Notes: generated by a model not told the origin, from the sequence alone. Numbered from the stretch's first letter, positions 9,062 through 18,350 are shown. The stretch: 64,000 nt of DNA from Candidatus Gastranaerophilales bacterium (GCA_900769645.1 CAAGHI010000057.1:1-64000), one strand, 5' to 3'. Numbers and translations: made by a program.

Positions 9062-9090
9062 AGACTCCGGATTGTAGTCCGGAGTGACAG
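9062..9090. repeat. R4 short palindromic repeat, copy 3
   Basis: GACTCCGGATTGTAGTCCGGAGTGACAG form of R4, split here as GACTCCGGATT-GTAG-TCCGGAG; a short R1-like end (GCTATTCAGGAT) lies just upstream. Confidence 0.65.
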
Positions 9091-9183
9091 TTTCAATTTA
9101 GTTATTTCCGAAAATTGCAACTTTCTATCAAATTTCAAAATAACTAAATCACTCACTCCGACACTAATCGGAACACTAGCAAA

Positions 9184-9963
9184 TTATTTATTTTGTCCTA
9201 CTTTTGCTCTATCTAACAAGTTTGTTGAATTGTTACCTGTACTTACAACATCTAATTTTGCACCTGTTGTAGCAACCGGTTTGCTCTCTGCTTGTTCAAC
9301 CGGTTTTTCAGCTTTTTCTGAAGCCTTGTTTTCATCAGCTTTTTGAGCTTCATCATGATGTTTTACATCATCGGCACCGTGGTGTTTTTCCATTTTCTTT
9401 TCAACTTTTTTAGCCAACGGAGTTGCTACCAACGGAACAATTACACGTTTACCAAGAATTGTCGCAGCTGCGATATCCAAAACAAACTTGAACAAGCCAG
9501 CACCATCAGATTCTACTTTATCAAAAGCACGGTTGATAACTTGTTTTTTAGCTGTATGACCTGTTTTTTCCATATCTTGCATGCGGATTTTTGAAATAAT
9601 ATTTGATCTTGTTTGTGGGTTGAATGATTTTTTGAACAACGCTTTAAACATTGGACCAGAGTATTTTCTCATTGCAAAGAACATTGCAATCTGAGCACCA
9701 ATCATCAAAACGCCGTTTGTTAAGTCTAATGCAGCAACGAATTTTCTTTTCTTTTCAGGAATTTTATCGTTGTTTAAACTTTGAGTTACATACATTGCGC
9801 AACCGATACCATCTTTCAAGATGATAGAAGTTACTGCTGCTGTTGCCAAAGTTCCTTCGGGATTTTTGGCGAATTTATCACTTACCCATTTTATAGGTTT
9901 TGAATTTGTAGATTTTGCTATCCCTGTTTTTATTACATTTCCTACTGATTGAAGTCCTCCCAT
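9184..9963 (-). CDS. Lineage-type membrane protein, M family (unknown function)
   Basis: 259 residues. Hydrophobic segments lie near residues 40-58, 78-98 and 160-185, and a long charged, repeat-like tail (about 195-245) is rich in K, E and H. The first base of its ATG is also the last base of the upstream gene's stop region (both at 9963), so it is the second gene of a two-gene unit. It shares with the proteins at 9963-11477, 20988-21566 and 21568-22215 a layout of two or three membrane segments linked by basic stretches, with a K-F-V-A-A or K-Y-A-A motif just before a hydrophobic segment. I recognise no named family. Confidence 0.75.
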   Translation of the reverse strand: MGGLQSVGNVIKTGIAKSTNSKPIKWVSDKFAKNPEGTLATAAVTSIILKDGIGCAMYVTQSLNNDKIPEKKRKFVAALDLTNGVLMIGAQIAMFFAMRKYSGPMFKALFKKSFNPQTRSNIISKIRMQDMEKTGHTAKKQVINRAFDKVESDGAGLFKFVLDIAAATILGKRVIVPLVATPLAKKVEKKMEKHHGADDVKHHDEAQKADENKASEKAEKPVEQAESKPVATTGAKLDVVSTGNNSTNLLDRAKVGQNK

Positions 9964-11477
9964 TATTTGTCACCTCCAACCTTATTATTTTGTTCAGGCT
10001 TTTTAGCCTCTTTTGCTCCCGAAAGTTCTGGGAAGAAGATATCCATAAATCTTGGATATACCCAGTTCAATGCTGTACAAGTGATAGGTAATGTAATCAA
10101 CACACCAACACCGATTTTTGTAAATTGGTTTACACCTTTGTAGCTATTTTCTACAAGTGTTTTATAACCTGTTGCAATATCTTTATAAATCTTTTTAGTT
10201 ATTACACCTAAATCTTTACCAAATGTATCAGTGTCACAAAGAACAGATCTTGCGATACCATCAACATCTTCAAAGTTACATTGTTTTGCAATTTTTTGAA
10301 TTGATGCTACAACATCTTCTGATTTTGCATTTTTGATATCACCGATTTTGGCAGCTGTCAATTCTACAATTCTATCTGACAAAACTTTATTTCTGTTTAG
10401 TAATGCTTCTCTGTAGTTTGCTCTTGAGAAAGTACCGTCGCCGGTAGCTTTGCACATTTTCTTAATGCAGTTAATACGTTGCAATGTTCTTTGAACTCTG
10501 CTGTATTGCAATTCTTGTGGTCTATCTAAGATTTCTTGAAGAATTGTTTTAATACCTGCATCTCTTTCATTTGTCAACAATTTTTGAACATCAGCTGTTA
10601 CGTTTTCTTTTGATACTCCAGCAAACATATTTTTCAATTTGTCCTCATTGTTAACAAGAAGTTCTGCTCTATCAAGATATTTTGCAATTGCTTCATCTGA
10701 TTTTTGAAGTCCTTCTGCATCTGCAATGTAAGCATCAATTTGTTTGTTTACCAAATCAGCAGTTGATTCAAAATCAAGATGTTTATCGCCAATATTGATT
10801 TTTCCTGTTGCTTGGAATTTTTGTGCAACGTTTTCTAACTGAGCTTCTTGAACTCCTTTAACTCTGCTGTCAACTTCATCTGTATAAGCTTTTCTTTCAG
10901 CTCTTGCTTCGCTACTGAACAATGCTTTTAACATAGAAGGTTTAGTTTTTCCTTCTTCTTTCATTGCTTTTTTAACATTTGATTGAATGTATGTCTTAGT
11001 ATTCAATTCTTGCTGGTCTACATGCAAACCCGCAATTGATGAAAATCGCTTGTCATTAAACACTGAATCCAAGCCTTTATCAATGTATTTTTGAACACTT
11101 GCTTGGAAAATAATTGCAAGAACAGCTGAAATAGGCTGTCTCATTGCTGTATATAATTTTGTATTTTCGTTTTCTTTCTTTTCTTCCGGTGTTGCGTTTT
11201 TAGGTGGTTTTACAAACGGGTTGTAGCCGATAAAAATCGGAGCAACCAAACCTGTACCTAATGCTGTAATCAAAATACCGCCAATTTCGCCTTTCAACCA
11301 TTCCATGCCCTTCATTTTGTTTAGAGCTTTAGAGTGGGGTAATTCGTTTAGAATTCTCTTTCCATATTCAGCACCTGTAAAATTCGGCTGACTTGTCGGA
11401 TTTTGCTGTCTCTTCGCACTCTGTTTAATTCCGGTGTAACCTTGTCTTAAATTGTTATTTTCTACTTTACTGATCAT
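9963..11477 (-). CDS. Lineage-type membrane protein, M family, with N-terminal PNFTG motif
   Basis: 504 residues. The N-terminus is polar and contains Q-P-N-F-T-G at about residues 30-35. A hydrophobic segment follows (about 68-85), then K-L-Y-T-A-M-R-Q and a second segment (about 112-130), a long helical soluble middle (about 150-440), and a final hydrophobic segment near 455-475. The middle contains many charged heptad-like stretches and may be a coiled coil. It overlaps the downstream 259-residue gene by one base. Function unknown; the PNF(T/R)G motif is shared with the protein at 28300-29157. Confidence 0.75.
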   Translation of the reverse strand: MISKVENNNLRQGYTGIKQSAKRQQNPTSQPNFTGAEYGKRILNELPHSKALNKMKGMEWLKGEIGGILITALGTGLVAPIFIGYNPFVKPPKNATPEEKKENENTKLYTAMRQPISAVLAIIFQASVQKYIDKGLDSVFNDKRFSSIAGLHVDQQELNTKTYIQSNVKKAMKEEGKTKPSMLKALFSSEARAERKAYTDEVDSRVKGVQEAQLENVAQKFQATGKINIGDKHLDFESTADLVNKQIDAYIADAEGLQKSDEAIAKYLDRAELLVNNEDKLKNMFAGVSKENVTADVQKLLTNERDAGIKTILQEILDRPQELQYSRVQRTLQRINCIKKMCKATGDGTFSRANYREALLNRNKVLSDRIVELTAAKIGDIKNAKSEDVVASIQKIAKQCNFEDVDGIARSVLCDTDTFGKDLGVITKKIYKDIATGYKTLVENSYKGVNQFTKIGVGVLITLPITCTALNWVYPRFMDIFFPELSGAKEAKKPEQNNKVGGDK

Positions 11478-11550
11478 TTTTCATACCTACAACTATGAAC
11501 CTTCTATATATATATAGTCTTAAACATAATAAAAATTGCTAGTATTAGCA

Positions 11551-13194
11551 CTATTTATTAAGTTTTGTGAATTGGACTACAGTCCAATTTCCCCTTTGCG
11601 CAACGCTGGTCAACGCAAGGCTTTTGAGCATTTCATTAATAGTTTGCTTTCTCAAATAAGAAAAAACTAAGAATAAAAGTGGCTCTTTTTTATACAAATT
11701 GTCATCTGCCATGACTTGTTGCAACTTTTCCGGAGGCAAAAATGCAACACTGTTAAGTATCACCAATGCCACACTCTGACCTGTTTTCAAGTTGTCAAAC
11801 ACTTCTTTTTGCACCATGCCTGTAAAATACGGATTTTCACCTTTTGAAAGTACAGGCTTATAAATATTTTTCCCGTCTTTGTAAGCCTCAAGATACGTCG
11901 CATTTGGACTCAAATAGTCTACAAAATTCCCTTTATGCATTTCAACAACGTTAAAGCCTGAAAAATTATAATACTTTTCAAAACGACTTGCCGGATAGTA
12001 TTGCAAAACTATTGTGTCACCTTGTTTTAGGTCAAATTGTTTCAATATATCCATCGGAATTTTATTACCTTCCGCACGATGCATTTTTGGTGCAGAATAT
12101 GGTGCAAATACCACATAACCAAGATTTATCAAACAAAATATACCAATCAAAGCCTTTTTCAAAACATCGTTTTCAATTGCAGAAATCCCATAGCATGCCA
12201 AATAAATCAATATCGGGTAGCATTCCATTGAATATTTTGTTGTAACCACAAGTTTTCCGGCAATTGAAGCACCAAACAAAACGATTAAAAATCCGAGTGC
12301 AATAGAAAATAACAACAAACTATTTTTATCTTTTCGACATGCCAGATATATTCCACAAACCGCAATTCCAACAGGAACAAGCATAAATATCAAATTCTGC
12401 GGAGCATAAAAGAAATTATCAGGCGCATTTGTCAAATTAGTTATCACCGGCGAAAAATAATCCGTCAATAAAAAACCTATTTTTGAAATCGAAAAATGTC
12501 CCCACCATTGCGAAAATGATTGAGTTGCAAAAACCTTCAAAACCAATGGACTCAATGCAACTCCGCAGACACAAATAGTACTCCATAATATAATTATTTG
12601 CTTTTTAAACTTGTTAAATAATGCGATGCTCAAAAATAAAAGATTAAAGAAAACAAAAACAAAACCTATCGTATGCGTGAATAAAATAAAAAAGCTTGAA
12701 ACTACAAACCATATCAAGTTTTTTCGACTCGGCGATTTCAAACATCGGATTGTGAACAACAACGCCAATGCAGAAAAGAAAAACAAAATCGAATAAAATC
12801 GAACTTCTTGCGAATAATATATTAAAAACGCACTGATAGAAGTTAATCCGACACACATAAGTCCTGTTTTTTCATCTTTTTCTTTCCCGACAAAATACAT
12901 TGCACCAATAGAGAGAATACCCGCCAAAACAGAGGTTAATCTCAAAACCAAATCACTTTGCCCAAACAAGCTCATGAAAAATTTGAGATATAAATAATAA
13001 AAAGGCATGTGACATTGTGATTTTACAGCGTTCCAAAAACCGTCAACAAACGGAACAGCAGCAATAGACCAGCTAACATATTCATCATTCCACAATCCAT
13101 CAGGCTTGTTTATAAATATAAGTCTTAGCACTATCCCTAAAATAATTATGCAAGATATTGAAATAAATTTTTTCACAATTGTCAAAATCCCCAT
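11551..13194 (-). CDS. GT-C glycosyltransferase, family 39 type (ArnT/PMT-like)
   Basis: 547 residues with about ten to twelve transmembrane helices. The first external loop has L-W-N-D-E-Y-V-S near residue 36, the acidic pair that binds the lipid-phosphate sugar donor in GT-C enzymes. Further on come H-M-P-F-Y-Y-L-Y-L-K-F and Y-Y-S-Q-E-V-R-F-Y, both typical of GT39/GT83-like proteins. The last 130 residues are a soluble extracytoplasmic domain. Such enzymes move a sugar from polyprenyl-phosphate to a protein or lipid outside the inner membrane. A GT2 gene of the type that makes such donors is divergent, 40 bp away. The acceptor is unknown. Confidence 0.82.
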   Translation of the reverse strand: MGILTIVKKFISISCIIILGIVLRLIFINKPDGLWNDEYVSWSIAAVPFVDGFWNAVKSQCHMPFYYLYLKFFMSLFGQSDLVLRLTSVLAGILSIGAMYFVGKEKDEKTGLMCVGLTSISAFLIYYSQEVRFYSILFFFSALALLFTIRCLKSPSRKNLIWFVVSSFFILFTHTIGFVFVFFNLLFLSIALFNKFKKQIIILWSTICVCGVALSPLVLKVFATQSFSQWWGHFSISKIGFLLTDYFSPVITNLTNAPDNFFYAPQNLIFMLVPVGIAVCGIYLACRKDKNSLLLFSIALGFLIVLFGASIAGKLVVTTKYSMECYPILIYLACYGISAIENDVLKKALIGIFCLINLGYVVFAPYSAPKMHRAEGNKIPMDILKQFDLKQGDTIVLQYYPASRFEKYYNFSGFNVVEMHKGNFVDYLSPNATYLEAYKDGKNIYKPVLSKGENPYFTGMVQKEVFDNLKTGQSVALVILNSVAFLPPEKLQQVMADDNLYKKEPLLFLVFSYLRKQTINEMLKSLALTSVAQRGNWTVVQFTKLNK

Positions 13195-13207
13195 TTAATT
13201 ATATAAT
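13179..13207 (+). promoter_or_regulatory. Promoter for the GT2/pgpH/ybeY/dgkA run
   Basis: TTGTCA (13179-13184), 17-bp spacer, TATAAT (13202-13207), 27 bp upstream of the GT2 ATG. The -35 lies inside the start of the divergent GT39 gene. Confidence 0.75.
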
Positions 13208-13234
13208 AAAAACAAAATAATAAAAGAGGAAACA

Positions 13235-14179
13235 ATGAAATTAATAATTCAAATACCTTGCTACAACGAAGAAAATTCTTTACCAATTACGCTAAAGGCT
13301 CTTCCAAAGCAGATTTCCGGGATAGACGAAATTGAAATTCTAGTCATAGACGACGGTTCAACTGACAAAACTGTTGAAGTAGCAAAAGCGAACGGTGTTC
13401 AACACATTGTCAGCATGCCACACAATTGCGGGCTAGCCAAGGCTTTTGTTGCCGGAATTAACGGAGCACTGGCGCAAGGGGCAGACATAATCGTAAACAC
13501 AGACGCCGACAACCAATATTGCGCCGATGATATTGAAAATCTTATTCGCCCAATATTAGACAGAAAAGCGGATATCGTAATCGGTTCTCGCCCTGTGTCT
13601 AAGATTTCGCATTTTTCACTTCTTAAAAAAGCACTTCAAAAACTTGGCTCTTGGATTATGAGAAGAGTTAGTTCTACCAGTGTAGAGGACGCACCGAGCG
13701 GATTTCGAGCTTTTTCAAGAGCAGCAGCATTGCAAATAAACATTTTTGACAATTACACATACACTCTTGAAACTATTATCCAAGCACGTGCAAAAGGCTT
13801 GCAACTCGTTTGCGTTCCGGTTAATGTAAACCCAGATTTGCGAGAATCCAAACTTGTCAAAAATATGTTTGACTACATCAGACGGTCAGTTTTCACAATG
13901 CTTAGAATGTTCATTATTTATAGACCTTTCAGGTTCTTTGCAATCTTAGCAAGTCTGTTTTTTACAGCAGGATTTTTGGTTGGATTAAGATTTTTGTACT
14001 TCTACCTGTTTTCAAACGGCGCAGGACATATCCAGTCATTGATTTTGGCTGCAATTTTGATTATCACAAGTGTTCAAATCGGTGTTATTGCAATACTTTC
14101 CGAACTGTTCTGCATAAATCGGAAACTGCTTGAAGATATTCAACGCCGCATCAAGTTACAAGACTTGCAAAATAAATAG
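13235..14179 (+). CDS. Family 2 glycosyltransferase, polyprenyl-phosphate sugar synthase type
   Basis: 314 residues. GT-A fold in residues 1-230: I-P-C-Y-N-E-E at the start, V-I-D-D-G-S-T-D, then N-T-D-A-D-N-Q-Y as the metal-binding D-x-D. Two C-terminal transmembrane helices (about 232-255 and 265-290) place it in the DPM1/GtrB-like group that loads a sugar onto undecaprenyl or dolichyl phosphate. AGAGGAAACA precedes the ATG and a good promoter lies upstream. Pairing with the divergent GT39 enzyme fits a donor-maker/transferase couple for envelope glycosylation; the sugar is not known. Confidence 0.87.
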   Translation: MKLIIQIPCYNEENSLPITLKALPKQISGIDEIEILVIDDGSTDKTVEVAKANGVQHIVSMPHNCGLAKAFVAGINGALAQGADIIVNTDADNQYCADDIENLIRPILDRKADIVIGSRPVSKISHFSLLKKALQKLGSWIMRRVSSTSVEDAPSGFRAFSRAAALQINIFDNYTYTLETIIQARAKGLQLVCVPVNVNPDLRESKLVKNMFDYIRRSVFTMLRMFIIYRPFRFFAILASLFFTAGFLVGLRFLYFYLFSNGAGHIQSLILAAILIITSVQIGVIAILSELFCINRKLLEDIQRRIKLQDLQNK

Positions 14180-14221
14180 GAAGTTATAATATATATAAAA
14201 AAATTAAAGGAATATAACTAT

Positions 14222-16441
14222 ATGATAAAAATTGAATTTGCACCGAAAGTAAAAGAGTTTTTTACATCGACAGTTTTTTTGAAAACTTTGTCTATAATTG
14301 GGTTTACCGTATTAATGACGGCAATTATCGCATCACAAAACTTCTTTTTCCAAAACATTATTGAAAATGGAATAAGCAAACGAGACATTATTGCACAAAA
14401 AACTCTTACGGTAGAAGACGTAAAACGCACAGAGCAACACAAAAAAGAAGTTGCCCAGAAGGTAGAGCCTGTAATGGCTCCGGCAGAAGATGATTTTATC
14501 AAAAACAATCTCCAAACTCTTCAAACATCAGTTATGCAAATTCGAAAAAAAAATGTTGACGACAATGTAAAAAAAGAAGAAATCGGAATTCTTTTCGACT
14601 TGTCAGATAATGCAAAAAAAGATTTTATCATAAATTTCTTACTTAAAGCTGAAGATAATAGTATTCACGAGGTTTTTGACAAAGCTAACTTAACTTTGAC
14701 AAACATTTTGCGAGTCGGTATTACAGAACGAGATTATGAAAAAGATAATATCGACAAAATCATAATCAACAACCTTGTTTCAAACGTTTCAAAACGCCAA
14801 GTATCAGTCATCAAGGCCGTTTTAGAACAAGTTATAGTTCCTAACCTTGTGGTAGATGAATTTGCTACAGAAATTGCACGAAAAAACGCCCAAAACTCTG
14901 TCAAACCTTATGAAGTAGTTTTCCAAAAAGGCGACAAAATCTTGTTTGAAGGCGAACCTGTTACAAGGCTAAAACGTGACGCACTAAGGCAAGCCGGCTA
15001 CAACGTTTACGAGCTCAATTGGTCTGGGCTTGCAGCCATCTACATAATCGTATTTGTCGGAACATTCTTGTTCTTGTCATATATGAGATTTTTCGAAAAA
15101 GATTTTTTGCAACCGAGATATATGGCAATTTCAGCATTCTTGACACTATTACTTGCATTTATCGGAGTAATTTTACCGACAGGGTTTTCACCATATGTAA
15201 TTCCTGTACCGGCATTTTTGATCTTGATGTCAATATTTACAAAACCTAGACTTGCTTTCGTAGCATCGGTTTTACTACTCTCAATAATGGCAATCGGCTA
15301 TCAATACAACATTCAGTATCTTGTTGCATTTATACTTTTAAGCTTGTTCTCAGTCGTTGCAATGTCACAAATCAGATATGCAGAAAGAGTTGATATCATC
15401 AAAACAGGTTTCAACATCGGGCTTGCAGGTTTAATTATCGTTTTGAGTATTTATATTCTTGAAAAATGTTTGATTGATGTAGATAACGTCTTGCTTGTGA
15501 AAAATTGCTCATTCATCTTGCTAAACGCAATTTTCAGTGCAATTGTTGCATCTGGGCTTATGCCATTATTAGAAAGCACTTTCAAAATAATTACACCTTA
15601 CGGACTTGCTGAATACGGGGACCATGACCAAAAGCTTTTAAAAAGACTTCAAATGGACGCTCCAGGGACATATCACCACAGTTTGATGGTTTCTAACCTT
15701 TGTGAAGCTGCCGCAGAAGCAATCGGTGCTGACCCGATTTTGGCAAGAGTCGGTGCTCTTTATCACGATATCGGGAAATTGAAACGCCCGCTATTTTTCG
15801 TAGAAAACCAATCTTACTTCTTGATTGAAAACCCACACAACAAATTTACACCAAGAATTAGTAAAATGATTATTACGGCACACCCGAAAGACGGTATCGA
15901 AATCGCCAAAGAATACGGACTTCCACAAGTTATCCAAAACTTTATTATTCAACACCATGGCGAAGGTTTGGCAAGTTATTTTTACAACCAAGCTGTTCAG
16001 GAAGAAGGTGCTGAAAACGTTAAGGAAGAACAATTCAGATACCCCGGACCTAAACCTAACACGAAAGAAACTGCGATTTTGATGATTGCAGATGCGGTTG
16101 AATCTGCTGTTCGCTCTCTAAAGACTCCGACAACAGAAGAGATTGAAAATATGATTAATAAAATCATTGTTGAAAGATTGAACGACGGTCAGCTTTCTGA
16201 CAGCCCTTTAACGTTAAAAGATATAAAAACAATTGCCGCTACATTCTTGCGAATTCTTAGAGGTATGCAGCACAACAGAATTAAATATCAAGAAAACGTT
16301 GCAAAAGAATTTCCAAAAGACAAAATCAGTATGCCGGCAAAATTGCTTGACGAAGATTTGGAAAACAAAATTAAACAACTAGAAGGCGACAACAAACCGA
16401 CAGACTCTAACAAAGAGGAAAACAAAGATGACAACAAATAA
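14222..16441 (+). CDS. pgpH: 7TM-HD receptor, PgpH-type cyclic di-AMP phosphodiesterase
   Basis: 739 residues. One N-terminal membrane helix (about 20-40), an extracytoplasmic 7TMR-HDED domain (about 45-260), seven helices (about 265-450), then a cytoplasmic HD domain: Y-H485-H-S-L, L-Y-H515-D516-I-G-K, A-H-P-K-D-G, Q-H-H-G and A-D-A-V-E-S-A-V-R. These are the metal-binding residues of PgpH enzymes, which degrade c-di-AMP to pApA. Its C-terminal tail is charged and overlaps ybeY by 14 bp. The cyclase CdaA is encoded at 6.8 kb. Linkage with ybeY and dgkA matches the gene order seen in many Firmicutes and cyanobacteria. Confidence 0.93.
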   Translation: MIKIEFAPKVKEFFTSTVFLKTLSIIGFTVLMTAIIASQNFFFQNIIENGISKRDIIAQKTLTVEDVKRTEQHKKEVAQKVEPVMAPAEDDFIKNNLQTLQTSVMQIRKKNVDDNVKKEEIGILFDLSDNAKKDFIINFLLKAEDNSIHEVFDKANLTLTNILRVGITERDYEKDNIDKIIINNLVSNVSKRQVSVIKAVLEQVIVPNLVVDEFATEIARKNAQNSVKPYEVVFQKGDKILFEGEPVTRLKRDALRQAGYNVYELNWSGLAAIYIIVFVGTFLFLSYMRFFEKDFLQPRYMAISAFLTLLLAFIGVILPTGFSPYVIPVPAFLILMSIFTKPRLAFVASVLLLSIMAIGYQYNIQYLVAFILLSLFSVVAMSQIRYAERVDIIKTGFNIGLAGLIIVLSIYILEKCLIDVDNVLLVKNCSFILLNAIFSAIVASGLMPLLESTFKIITPYGLAEYGDHDQKLLKRLQMDAPGTYHHSLMVSNLCEAAAEAIGADPILARVGALYHDIGKLKRPLFFVENQSYFLIENPHNKFTPRISKMIITAHPKDGIEIAKEYGLPQVIQNFIIQHHGEGLASYFYNQAVQEEGAENVKEEQFRYPGPKPNTKETAILMIADAVESAVRSLKTPTTEEIENMINKIIVERLNDGQLSDSPLTLKDIKTIAATFLRILRGMQHNRIKYQENVAKEFPKDKISMPAKLLDEDLENKIKQLEGDNKPTDSNKEENKDDNK

Positions 16442-16964
16442 CCAAAACATCGGCGTTCTAGCAACAAAAAATATTTTTTCAGAAAACATTTATGACGCAT
16501 GGCAAATTGACGAAAAGCAATATATGGACTGCGCAAAATCAATCCTGAATTTTTACCTTTCAATACCTGAAGTCTATGAGACATCTTGTTTGAACGGTTT
16601 TGAATATGACACAATTTCTTTTGATTTTCTTTTTTGTGATGGCGCTAAAACTCATCAGATTAACAAAGAATACCGTGACAAAGACTATGTTGCAGATATT
16701 ATTACATTTGCAATTTTTGCAGATAGCGAAGAAAAATTTATTTTTGACGGAGAAATTAACCTCGGCGAAGTTATGATTGCGCTGGATAAAGTTGAAGAAG
16801 AAGCCAAAAAGAAAAATGTAACAAAGGAATACGAGCTTGTTTTCTTGATAAGCCACGGAATTCTTCACCTATTGGGATTTGACCACCAGACAGAAGAAGA
16901 TTATAATTTTGTTATCGGATTACAGAATAAAGCATTGGAAAGTTTGGGATATGACAAAATTTAA
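16428..16964 (+). CDS. ybeY: Endoribonuclease YbeY (16S rRNA maturation)
   Basis: 178 residues. The zinc-binding signature H143-G-I-L-H147-L-L-G-F-D-H153 is intact, and the preceding G-E-I-N-L-G-E-V-M-I and D-I-I-T-F-A-I-F segments are typical. YbeY takes part in 3' processing of 16S rRNA and ribosome quality control. It overlaps pgpH by 14 bp and dgkA by 14 bp, so the three are translationally coupled. The N-terminal 25 residues are less conserved; a later start is possible, but ATG 16428 follows GAGGAAAACAAAG at a good distance. Confidence 0.93.
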   Translation: MTTNNQNIGVLATKNIFSENIYDAWQIDEKQYMDCAKSILNFYLSIPEVYETSCLNGFEYDTISFDFLFCDGAKTHQINKEYRDKDYVADIITFAIFADSEEKFIFDGEINLGEVMIALDKVEEEAKKKNVTKEYELVFLISHGILHLLGFDHQTEEDYNFVIGLQNKALESLGYDKI

Positions 16965-17328
16965 GCAACAAGGTTTTTCAAACACATTCAAAAACGCACG
17001 CAAAGGAATGCGACTCGTAATAAAATCGGAAGTTAATATTCGAGTACATTTTTGTATAGCAATTGCGACGCTGGCACTGGCTTTTGTCTTGAATTTCAGC
17101 GTAGAACGTATGTGTATTTTGTTGTTGACAATTACAATGGTCATTACACTGGAAATGATTAATTCCGCAATCGAGTATTCGCTTGACGCCGTATTCCATA
17201 ACCGCTACTCACGACTTGTCGGAATGGCAAAAGACATCTCCGCAGGTGCCGTAATGTTCGCCTCAGTCGTAGCAATCGCAATCGGTGTAATCCTTTTTGG
17301 CTCCGCATTACTAAAACTTATCGGATAA
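16951..17328 (+). CDS. dgkA: Undecaprenol/diacylglycerol kinase (DgkA family)
   Basis: 125 residues, the usual size. Pattern: F-K-N-A-R-K-G-M near the start, three membrane helices, the catalytic and metal-binding E-M-I-N-S-A-I-E-Y-S-L-D, and K-D-I-S-A-G-A-V-M. The frame stays open back to a TTG at 16879, but ATG 16951 with GGAAAG eight bases upstream gives the family's normal N-terminus. It recycles undecaprenol to undecaprenyl phosphate (Gram-positive-type role) or phosphorylates diacylglycerol; sequence alone does not decide. It ends the run begun by the GT2 gene and is followed by a strong terminator. Confidence 0.93.
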   Translation: MTKFKQQGFSNTFKNARKGMRLVIKSEVNIRVHFCIAIATLALAFVLNFSVERMCILLLTITMVITLEMINSAIEYSLDAVFHNRYSRLVGMAKDISAGAVMFASVVAIAIGVILFGSALLKLIG

Positions 17329-17340
17329 AATTTTGATTAC

Positions 17341-17376
17341 AAAAATGTCGCCTCGATTTCTTGAAGCGACATTTTT
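17341..17376. terminator. Bidirectional rho-independent terminator
   Basis: AAAAATGTCGC and GCGACATTTTT form an 11-bp perfect stem around a 14-base loop. It serves dgkA on the plus strand and the pilin remnant/rnhB unit on the minus strand. Confidence 0.9.
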
Positions 17377-17396
17377 AATATTTATGAAAGAGAAAA

Positions 17397-17675
17397 CTAA
17401 TAATTCATTTTACCTTCTATAAGAACCTTGACGGTACAATCTGCAGAGAAGTTTGTAACTGAACAACTTTTCCAATCATCAGAATATGTACCAACTGAAA
17501 CAATTTTATTTTGTTTATATTCAATATAAAAAGCAAAAATATCTCGTCCTAACTCATTTGGCTTCTTATTAGCACCATTTACATTAACGTAAGACTTATC
17601 AATCATTCCTGTACAAGTAAATAAAAATAAAGCACCATCTGCATTTTGAAAAAAAACCGCTAAAACAAACTCATT
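17397..17675 (-). pseudogene. 3' remnant of a prepilin-type gene
   Basis: No start codon with a ribosome site is evident, but the frame reads ...F-F-Q-N-A-D-G-A-L-F-L-F, then V-N-V-N-G-A-N-K-K-P-N-E-L-G-R-D-I-F-A-F, and ends near G-K-M-N-Y. That is the C-terminal half of the local prepilin-like proteins (D-x-N-G..PN..G.D.F, then a C-terminal Tyr). The 5' half with the FTLAEV signature is missing, and the upstream end runs into the last codons of rnhB in another frame. I read it as a decayed copy, perhaps left by a deletion. A short expressed protein from ATG 17606 (69 residues) cannot be excluded. Confidence 0.65.
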
Positions 17676-18340
17676 TGTTCTTGTTTGGCAAAATGTTTTC
17701 TTAAATACGATGGGCGATGATATGGCGAAACCCCATACTTGTCAATTAATGACATGTGTTCTTTGGTTAAGTAGCCGGCGTTATCAGCCCATTTGTATTG
17801 CGGAAATTCTTCGTTAAGTTTATCCATATAGCTGTCACGGCTAACTTTGGCTAGTATGCTTGCGGCAGCGATTGATGCCGATGTTCCGTCTCCTTTTATA
17901 ATTGGCTGTTGTGGATAATCGAATTGCCTTATTAGACGGTTTCCGTCAACTAAAACAAGTAAATCTTTTTCTCTTGCGTCAATTTGTTTTATCACATTTG
18001 TGCAAGCCAAATTCATAGCTTTCAAAGATGCATTGAGGATATTAATTCGCTCAATCTCTTCGACTTCAATGCAGATAACAGAATTTATTGTGTTATTTTT
18101 TATAATGTCAAAAATTTCTTCCCTATGTTTTTTTGATAACTTTTTGCTGTCGTTCAAGATTGCAAGTTCACGTCTTAGCTCTTGGGTTAAATTGTCAAAG
18201 CACACGGCAGCTGCAAAAACACCTCCGGCACCGCAACCTCGTCCTGCTTCATCTGTGCCGACAATTGTTTTTTTTAAGCTTAAATCGTAATCGAAAAGTT
18301 TTTTCGATTTCATTTCTTGTTTTTTTTGCGTGATAGCCAA
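17660..18340 (-). CDS. rnhB: Ribonuclease HII
   Basis: 226 residues. G-T-D30-E31-A-G-R-G-C-G carries the first catalytic acids; V-D-G-N-R and the later A-S-I-L-A-K-V-S-R-D segment complete the RNase HII signature. It removes ribonucleotides from DNA and RNA in RNA:DNA hybrids. Third gene of the rplS-rbgA-rnhB unit, an order also known in Bacillus; 10 bp separates it from rbgA. Its stop overlaps the frame of the downstream pilin remnant. Confidence 0.95.
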   Translation of the reverse strand: MAITQKKQEMKSKKLFDYDLSLKKTIVGTDEAGRGCGAGGVFAAAVCFDNLTQELRRELAILNDSKKLSKKHREEIFDIIKNNTINSVICIEVEEIERINILNASLKAMNLACTNVIKQIDAREKDLLVLVDGNRLIRQFDYPQQPIIKGDGTSASIAAASILAKVSRDSYMDKLNEEFPQYKWADNAGYLTKEHMSLIDKYGVSPYHRPSYLRKHFAKQEQMSLF

Positions 18341-18350
18341 AATGTTTTCC

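Noticed and set aside
9904..10143. Short plus-strand frames inside the lineage-type membrane genes
   Set aside because: They are antisense to longer minus-strand genes with coherent membrane segments and good starts; no ribosome sites or motifs.
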